A stretch of DNA of 6,221 nt from Candidatus Zhuqueibacterota bacterium (GTDB lineage: Bacteria; Zhuqueibacterota; Zhuqueibacteria; Residuimicrobiales; Krinioviventaceae): positions 1-6,221 of the forward strand of contig RQOI01000533.1 in assembly GCA_003854995.1 (NCBI GenBank). Direction: 5' to 3'. The notes beneath the pieces were generated by a model that was not told where the DNA came from, did no database searches, and worked only from the letters and a program-made list of their open reading frames with translations. Within the stretch, counting starts at the first letter, position 1. Every line of letters starts with the position of its first letter. Below, one piece after another: positions 1 through 4,890 of this stretch. The position numbers and the translations under genes were made by a program.

Positions 1-2847
1 GGTCCCGACTCGATTCGATCAGAGCTCGTACAACGACCGCTGGATCTCAATGACAGCACCGAGGTCGAGCTGGGCCCGATTGCGCCGGTGGTGTCAGTCA
101 GTACTGTTTCTCAGCGTTTGGCCATCGAGCGCTTTGAAATCACCGGACCTGAAGGGGCAAAGGATCGCATCCTTTCCACTGAGCAGACATTTTTCCTGCG
201 GGCGATCGTACAGTCGTCGCAGAATTTGCGGGACAGGACGGTCACTCTCGACTATCCCAGAACCGGATACAGACTGATAGCCCCCAATAGCCAAATCGTA
301 CCTACTGTTGCGGAAAAGGATACGATCGAGTGGGAGATTCAGGCGCCCGCTGATGCGGATGAGCAGGCGCGCGACTTTACGCTCGTCGTGCAGGGATATG
401 ACGAGGATGATGTGCCGCGTTCCGAAAGACGATCTCTACGAATGGAGCGCATCCAGAGAAAGGCGACTCTGTCCCTGCGACCTTTGGAAGTAGAGCCCAA
501 GGCGGTCATTGACCAAAATGGCGAGGCGCATTTCACCCTCAACCAGTTGGCGACGATCCGGACGCGCGTGGATAATAACGGTGAGGCGAGTTATAGCGGC
601 GCCGGCCGAGTGGTGCTGGATGTCGATACGGGCGAAAGTGGCTTTGAGATCATCGACGGCAATGCCGAGCAGCAATTCACTGATGATAGCTGGATTTCGT
701 GGCAGGTCAGGCCAACCGCGCTCCGACCTGAGCGCCGAGAAATAACGGTTCGTATCATAGCAGAAACCCTTGCCGATACGCTCAAAGACGAGAATACGAA
801 CAAGACGGTTGCCGTGTCAACGCCTTTGCTGCCTCTGTTCGTCTATGTAAATGAGGGCGGCTCCATAGCGATCGACGAATTCAATTTTCTTTCGACAACC
901 TATGCGCCAATCGATTCAGTCTCTTCCGACCAGGATTTCATTGTCGAGGCCCAAATTACCACCGCGGGTGTCAAAGATGTTCATGCAACGCTCAGGGCGG
1001 AAAAAGCGGATTCTAAATTTCGGATCATCGGCGATGCCGTCAAAATTATTACCTCGAATGTGGTGGACGAAGCGGTCTGGACTGTTCGGGCGCCTGCCAA
1101 TACGAGCGACTCGGACAATCTCATTCTGGAGGTTACGGCTATCGATGAACAATCAAATGAGCCATTACCCACAGGATCAGGACATACTCGGAGCATTTAT
1201 GTGCCGGTCGCACAGCGAACAACATTTGATTTTGAGCCGGACATCTCCTTTCCTCGAGAGTTGGCAGGAGACTATAGGCTCTCGACCGGTCAGCTGTTCA
1301 ATGTCGCTGCTGAAATAGAGCATGTGGGTGCGAAATATGATCCGAATGGACGATTCAGACTCAAATTATATCCGCCAGCCGGTTTTGATTTTGATGGCGA
1401 TGCGATAGAAAAAGTATGCACCGTGGCACAATGGGAAGACGGCGAAATACCGGAATGGCGCTTGAAGGCGCCGAACAGCAAGGCGGACACGCTATCAGAG
1501 TTTGAAATCTGGATAGAGGAAACGCCGGCTGATATTTTTTCCAAACAGCCGGCCAGGGTGGTGGAAAATAGAATAAAATTCCCGGTTCGCACGGTTGATA
1601 GAGCGCAAGTCTATTTCGATGCCTATCTGCATGACGACGTGCTCCTCGACTCTTCGAGCGTGCGGCACGGCAGCGATTTCACCATCACGGCGTGGCTGGA
1701 CAATGTCGGCGAAGCAGGATTGCTGGGTGGATTCAAGGCCGAATTGATCGCACCGGATTCCACCTGGATCGTCGACGATCCCAAAGAACAGCGGGTGGAC
1801 TCGGATGTCGTGCTCTCCCTGTACAAGATCGACTGGCAGGTGCGCGCGCCGCAAAAAAAGGATGTCGCCAATCCGGATACGGTCTATACATTCGATCTGC
1901 GGCTGCTCGATCTGCCGGATGACCAATACGCTCGCCAAGATGCAGCGCTGCTGTCGGGATCGGCAGCCAGCGTGCGCGTGACGCTGGAGACCGGCGCGGT
2001 CAAGGTGTGGCCGGATACCGTCCGCACCAATACCATCGTGGTTCGCGACACCACGAATCTGGCCATCATGGGGCTCAAGTTGCAGAATAAAAACGCCTCG
2101 GGCACGACCAAGTCCTATCTGCAAAGCCTCAGTTTGTCGATCAGGGACAAGATCGACAGCCTGATATCGCCGAAACCAATGATCTCGCGCGTCGCTGCTG
2201 TCAGAGCAGTCGGCGGCGAGATGCAGATTTTGGCGGAGAGCTCGATTTTGGATGAAACCGGCAAGGTCTTTCTCAGCTTTGCCGCGCCGTCGCGGGCAGC
2301 CACCGCGGCGACCTACTCGGACTCGCTGATGATCATCGGCAGCACAACGGACTCGATAATGATCGTCGTCGATATCCCGGCCAACGCCGAACTGAAGGAT
2401 TTCAAGATCACGGTTGACTCGCTGACGGCGGTCGATGAAGACGGCTATCCCCTCGACATTGCCGATGCGGACGGCAAAGTGCTGTCGACGCTCAGATATG
2501 CATCGATAATGGCCGTGCTCACGGATGCGGATCTGACCAAGTCTTTCTTCAACTATCCGAATCCCTTTGGTCGGGTCGATGATCCGTCGACATCCTTTGT
2601 CTATTATCTCGAAAACGACAGCGACATCAAAATCCACATCTATACCCTCACCGGCGATCTGGTCAAGACCTGGAACTATACTCAGGCCGAACATCCGGAC
2701 TTGACGACGGCGGGCCTGCACCAGGGCGATTTGACCTGGGACGGTCTGAACGGCATGGGCCAGCGCGTTCGCAACGGCGTCTACCTGGCCTACATCAGCA
2801 CCAGCGACGGCAAACAAGCCATGACTAAAATAGCGGTTGTACGATAG
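1..2847 (+). CDS. Large secreted Ig/CARDB-like repeat protein with C-terminal FlgD-like (T9SS-type) sorting domain, 5'-truncated
   Basis: The frame is open from the first base, so this is the C-terminal 948 residues of a longer protein; GTG at 88 is internal, not a start. Counting from window codon 1, residues about 42-647 hold five divergent beta-sandwich-like units. Each has an F-x-(V/I/L)-x-A type strand and a later W-x-(V/I/L)-(R/K/Q)-A-P type motif, with the tryptophans at 111, 234, 360, 486 and 612. Phrases such as VDNNGEA and LDNVGEA resemble CARDB/Ig-like adhesion domains. Residues about 666-848 are beta-rich and unassigned. Residues 849-948 form a FlgD-like Ig domain with NYPNPF and WDGLNGMGQRVRNGVY. 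In FCB bacteria such tails usually mark cell-surface or secreted proteins, many exported by T9SS. The signal peptide and any catalytic domain would lie upstream, unseen. A structural or adhesive role is inference; the CDS itself is near certain. Confidence 0.93.
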   Translation, partial: GPDSIRSELVQRPLDLNDSTEVELGPIAPVVSVSTVSQRLAIERFEITGPEGAKDRILSTEQTFFLRAIVQSSQNLRDRTVTLDYPRTGYRLIAPNSQIVPTVAEKDTIEWEIQAPADADEQARDFTLVVQGYDEDDVPRSERRSLRMERIQRKATLSLRPLEVEPKAVIDQNGEAHFTLNQLATIRTRVDNNGEASYSGAGRVVLDVDTGESGFEIIDGNAEQQFTDDSWISWQVRPTALRPERREITVRIIAETLADTLKDENTNKTVAVSTPLLPLFVYVNEGGSIAIDEFNFLSTTYAPIDSVSSDQDFIVEAQITTAGVKDVHATLRAEKADSKFRIIGDAVKIITSNVVDEAVWTVRAPANTSDSDNLILEVTAIDEQSNEPLPTGSGHTRSIYVPVAQRTTFDFEPDISFPRELAGDYRLSTGQLFNVAAEIEHVGAKYDPNGRFRLKLYPPAGFDFDGDAIEKVCTVAQWEDGEIPEWRLKAPNSKADTLSEFEIWIEETPADIFSKQPARVVENRIKFPVRTVDRAQVYFDAYLHDDVLLDSSSVRHGSDFTITAWLDNVGEAGLLGGFKAELIAPDSTWIVDDPKEQRVDSDVVLSLYKIDWQVRAPQKKDVANPDTVYTFDLRLLDLPDDQYARQDAALLSGSAASVRVTLETGAVKVWPDTVRTNTIVVRDTTNLAIMGLKLQNKNASGTTKSYLQSLSLSIRDKIDSLISPKPMISRVAAVRAVGGEMQILAESSILDETGKVFLSFAAPSRAATAATYSDSLMIIGSTTDSIMIVVDIPANAELKDFKITVDSLTAVDEDGYPLDIADADGKVLSTLRYASIMAVLTDADLTKSFFNYPNPFGRVDDPSTSFVYYLENDSDIKIHIYTLTGDLVKTWNYTQAEHPDLTTAGLHQGDLTWDGLNGMGQRVRNGVYLAYISTSDGKQAMTKIAVVR
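124..1941 (+). repeat. Five tandem divergent Ig/CARDB-like protein repeats, period about 126 residues
   Basis: Approximate units are 124-450, 466-807, 877-1185, 1222-1557 and 1606-1941. The anchor Trp codons are at 331, 700, 1078, 1456 and 1834, spaced 369, 378, 378 and 378 bases. The motifs read EWEIQAPAD, SWQVRPTAL, VWTVRAPAN, EWRLKAPNS and DWQVRAPQK. Earlier in each unit an F/I-strand precedes a loop (VDNNGEA, ITTAGVK, IEHVGAK, LDNVGEA in units 2-5). DNA identity between units is low, so this is an old protein-level duplication. The first about 40 residues of the window resemble the tail of a further unit upstream. The CARDB/Ig assignment is by motif feel, not by a profile search. Confidence 0.75.
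2545..2844 (+). other. FlgD-like Ig / T9SS type A-like C-terminal sorting domain
   Basis: The last 100 residues of the first protein begin FFNYPNPFG (NYPNPF codons 2551-2568). They continue through a strand pattern (TSFVYYLE, IKIHIYTLTGDLV), then the WDGLNG(M)GQRVRNGVYLAYI signature and a basic end, MTKIAVVR. NYPNPF followed by W-(D/N)-G-x-(N/D)-x-x-G-x-x-V-x-x-G-x-Y is typical of the FlgD Ig-like family and of T9SS sorting tails in FCB bacteria. In T9SS substrates the tail directs passage across the outer membrane and is then cleaved or attached to a lipid anchor. Whether this organism has a working T9SS cannot be told from the window. Confidence 0.85.
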
Positions 2848-2946
2848 ATGAAAAAACAAAATAAATATATCGATCCGGCAAAAATGAAAAGAGCGAAATC
2901 GATCCTGTTGACGCTGGCGCTGTTGGCGACGGCGAAACTCGCGGCA
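2848..2946 (+). other. Sec signal peptide of the PorV-like protein
   Basis: The segment has a basic n-region (KKQNK and MKRAK), a hydrophobic core SILLTLALLATA, and possible signal peptidase I sites after ATA (residue 29) or LAA (residue 33, followed by Q, a frequent pattern in Bacteroidota-like exported proteins). No lipobox cysteine is present, so it is not a lipoprotein. The n-region is long if Met1 is used and normal if translation starts at Met13 (ATG 2884). Confidence 0.8.
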
Positions 2947-4872
2947 CAATCCGGCGGCGCGACGGGCGAGTGGGGCGGCACCACCGATATCTTTGACTAT
3001 CCGGTCGGCGCGCGCGCCATGGCCCTCGGCGGCGCCTATGTGACCGTCGCCGATGACCCGTTCTCCCTCTACTGGAATCCGGCGACCCTGGAGAACGTGC
3101 AGGCGATGAGCCTCGGCTTTTATCACACCGGCCTCAGCGGCGGCGCCAAGTACGACTATCTCTCCTACGTCTATCCGACTATCTCGTACGGCACCTTTTC
3201 CGCCGGCCTGCTGCGCCTGGCCTTGAGCGATATCGTCAGTCGAGCGGATGACGCCAGCTATCTGGGCACCCAGGATTTCAGTCGCACGCTCTACATGGTC
3301 GGCTATGGCAAATACCTGTTTCCGTGGCTATCGGTCGGCGTGACCGTCAAGATCGAGCACCTGAACATGCCCGGCTATTTCGACGCCGGTAGTCTGGGCT
3401 CCTATTCCGAATCGGCCATCGGCGGCGATCTGGGACTCGTCGTCACTTCGCCGGTGCAGAGCGGCTTGCTGCGCAACTGGCTCGTCGGTTTCAATTATCA
3501 GAACGCGGTGCAGCGGACCATGCAACTGGCTGACGAAAGAGAGCACTCGCCGCGAAATTTTCGTTTCGGATTATCCAGAAAGTTCTATATTGGGGATGGC
3601 GCGAATCATCTGTTGGGCGCGTTTGCGGTGGATAACAGCCAGGCCGAGCAGGTGCCGAACTATTATCATTTCGGCGGTGAGTTTGGCTTCAGGGAGACAT
3701 TCATGCTGCGTCTCGGTTACAACCGGCGCGGCGACTATGCGGATGGCTATGGCATGACCTGGGGCCTGGGAATTCGCTATATCGGCTTTCAGATCGATTA
3801 CTCGTACTGGAGCGGCGTCGATGCCTTTTTCACCGGCAGCCATCGCATCTCCCTGACCGCGGATATCGGCAAGACGCGGGCACAAAAGGTCTCGGATCGC
3901 GAGGCCGAGCAGATGCGGCGGATCCAGGAGGAGGCGCAAAAGGCCATCGAGGATTCCCGACGCAACACCTTTTACACCGGCATGGCGGAAGCGCGCGACT
4001 ATTTCGAGAAAGCGGACTATCCGCGCGCCTTCAGCGCGATCAATCGCGTGCTGGTCCTGGAAGGGACCGGCGCTAATCTCGATTTCACCGCCGCCCACGA
4101 GCTCGCCAATCAGATCAATGAGGCCATCGATCGCCAGAATCAGCTGGCGCTCGAGAGCGAGATCAACCGAAGCAAGCAGGAGTACGAGGCGGAACAGCAG
4201 CAGCAACAGATTCGCGAGCATTACAACAAGGCGACGGCGCTGTGGGAAGACGGTCAGTTTCGGGATGCGATCGTAGAGTGCGATCGCGCCCTGCAGTTTG
4301 ATCCGCAGCACAAGGCGGTGCTGGAATTGCGCCGAGTGATCGATGAGGATTTGAGCAACAAGATCGCCGATCTGATCTCGACCGCGAATAATTTGTATCA
4401 GAACAACCGGACCTTTGATGCGTTACGATATTATAACGACGCCTTGCCGCTCGCCCGCGGTCGTCAGGAGGTCGAGAGCTTTATCGAAGGCCGCATCAAG
4501 CTGTTGGACAATAAACTGGGCTTTGAAAACCTGCTGCGACGGGCCATCGATTACGAAAATAACAATCAATGGAGCGAAGCCGCCGCCCTGTACGAGCAGG
4601 CGCTCAAGTCGAATCCGAACAATGTCGAGGTGCAGAGAAAATATCGAGAAGCGCACGCCCGCGCCAATGCCACACAGATGGAGATGACGCCGGAGGTGGC
4701 GCGCATCTACACCATGGGCATGCGAGCCTTGCGCGATGAAAACTATGATGACGCCATCAAATACTATCAGGAGGCGTTGGAGCAACAACCGCTGAACAAG
4801 ACGATTCTAAATGCATTGGATTACGCGCGCAACCAAAAGAGAAGGGCAACATCGCCAGCAGCAATGAATTAA
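2848..4872 (+). CDS. PorV/PorQ-family-like outer-membrane barrel protein with C-terminal periplasmic TPR region
   Basis: A complete 674-residue protein. Residues 13-33 form a signal peptide. Residues about 45-340 match the PorV/PorQ (UPF0164/FadL-like) pattern, opening with IFDYPVGARAMALGGAYVTV, then DDPFSLYWNPATL, followed by alternating aromatic/hydrophobic strands ending in SHRISLTADIG. In T9SS bacteria PorV carries C-terminal-domain substrates at the outer membrane. Here the barrel is followed by a charged helix (342-372) and about five TPR-like helical pairs (375-650), interrupted by a second charged helix with five glutamines (425-456). Ordinary PorV lacks this extension; after a barrel it should face the periplasm. 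ATG 2848 abuts the upstream TAG with no clear Shine-Dalgarno, suggesting translational coupling; ATG 2884 (Met13) would give a more standard signal peptide. Adjacency to a gene with a sorting tail supports an export role (inference). An unrelated transporter-type barrel is the alternative. Confidence 0.93.
   Translation: MKKQNKYIDPAKMKRAKSILLTLALLATAKLAAQSGGATGEWGGTTDIFDYPVGARAMALGGAYVTVADDPFSLYWNPATLENVQAMSLGFYHTGLSGGAKYDYLSYVYPTISYGTFSAGLLRLALSDIVSRADDASYLGTQDFSRTLYMVGYGKYLFPWLSVGVTVKIEHLNMPGYFDAGSLGSYSESAIGGDLGLVVTSPVQSGLLRNWLVGFNYQNAVQRTMQLADEREHSPRNFRFGLSRKFYIGDGANHLLGAFAVDNSQAEQVPNYYHFGGEFGFRETFMLRLGYNRRGDYADGYGMTWGLGIRYIGFQIDYSYWSGVDAFFTGSHRISLTADIGKTRAQKVSDREAEQMRRIQEEAQKAIEDSRRNTFYTGMAEARDYFEKADYPRAFSAINRVLVLEGTGANLDFTAAHELANQINEAIDRQNQLALESEINRSKQEYEAEQQQQQIREHYNKATALWEDGQFRDAIVECDRALQFDPQHKAVLELRRVIDEDLSNKIADLISTANNLYQNNRTFDALRYYNDALPLARGRQEVESFIEGRIKLLDNKLGFENLLRRAIDYENNNQWSEAAALYEQALKSNPNNVEVQRKYREAHARANATQMEMTPEVARIYTMGMRALRDENYDDAIKYYQEALEQQPLNKTILNALDYARNQKRRATSPAAMN
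2980..3870 (+). other. PorV/FadL-like beta-barrel domain
   Basis: Residues about 45-341 of the second protein. The N-terminal hallmark is G-A-R-(A)-M-(A/G)-(L/M)-G-G-A-(Y/F) followed by (A)-D-D-P-x-(S/A)-x-(Y/F)-W-N-P-A, both present here (residues 54-64 and 68-79). Later segments alternate hydrophobic and polar residues and are rich in Tyr, Phe and Gly, for example FRFGLSRKFYIG, FMLRLGYNRRG and IGFQIDYSYWSG, as expected of transmembrane beta strands. The strand count cannot be fixed by eye; known PorV structures have 14. Confidence 0.8.
3970..4797 (+). repeat. TPR-like helical repeats, about five units
   Basis: Candidate units at residues 375-405, 455-488, 507-537, 560-592 and 617-650 of the PorV-like protein. 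The clearest are ATALWEDGQFRDAIVECDRA with following LQFDPQHK, RAIDYENNNQWSEAAALYEQ with following ALKSNPNN, and GMRALRDENYDDAIKYYQEA with following LEQQPLN. They show the usual small residue, Tyr/Trp and Ala-x-x-x-(Y/C)-x-x-A-L spacing with a Pro at the unit end. Units 1 and 3 are weaker, and a glutamine-rich charged helix (residues 425-456) separates unit 1 from the rest. TPRs bind proteins, so this is probably a periplasmic docking platform. Confidence 0.8.
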
Positions 4873-4879
4873 AAGAGGA
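4873..4879 (+). promoter_or_regulatory. Ribosome-binding site for the GTG-started switch gene
   Basis: AAGAGGA lies right after the TAA of the PorV-like gene. GAGG (4875-4878) is 12 bases from GTG 4891, slightly long but the only purine-rich match in the 18-base gap. It selects GTG 4891, as no other start codon in frame lies between the upstream stop and the conserved RsbW-like domain. The gap holds no room for a separate promoter or terminator, so this gene is probably in the same transcript. Confidence 0.65.
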
Positions 4880-4890
4880 CATCAACTGTC

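Noticed and set aside
88..90. GTG as the start of the first gene
   Set aside because: The same frame is open and protein-like back to base 1, no ribosome-binding site precedes it, and the upstream residues fit the end of another repeat unit.
2837..2870. Possible internal promoter (TTGTAC, then TAAATA or TATATC)
   Set aside because: The spacing is 19 or 23 bases, the match is weak, and the A-rich DNA is better explained as a low-structure translation start.
1495..3126. Long minus-strand reading frame of 543 codons
   Set aside because: It spans the junction of two well-supported plus-strand genes. Its translation is rich in Arg, His, Gly and Ile with no recognisable domain, as expected of the antisense of GC-rich codons. 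Its location simply follows the higher-GC part of the first gene.
4195..4209. CAG/CAA run as a simple-sequence repeat
   Set aside because: It is only five glutamine codons inside a charged helix, too short to suggest slippage or phase variation.
3571..4311. Minus-strand reading frame of 246 codons with a leucine-rich stretch
   Set aside because: The apparent membrane segment is the antisense of the Glu/Gln/Lys-rich helical linker of the PorV-TPR protein, a common artefact.
4873..4890. Terminator or promoter between genes 2 and 3
   Set aside because: The gap is 18 bases with no inverted repeat or T-run; only a ribosome-binding site can be supported.
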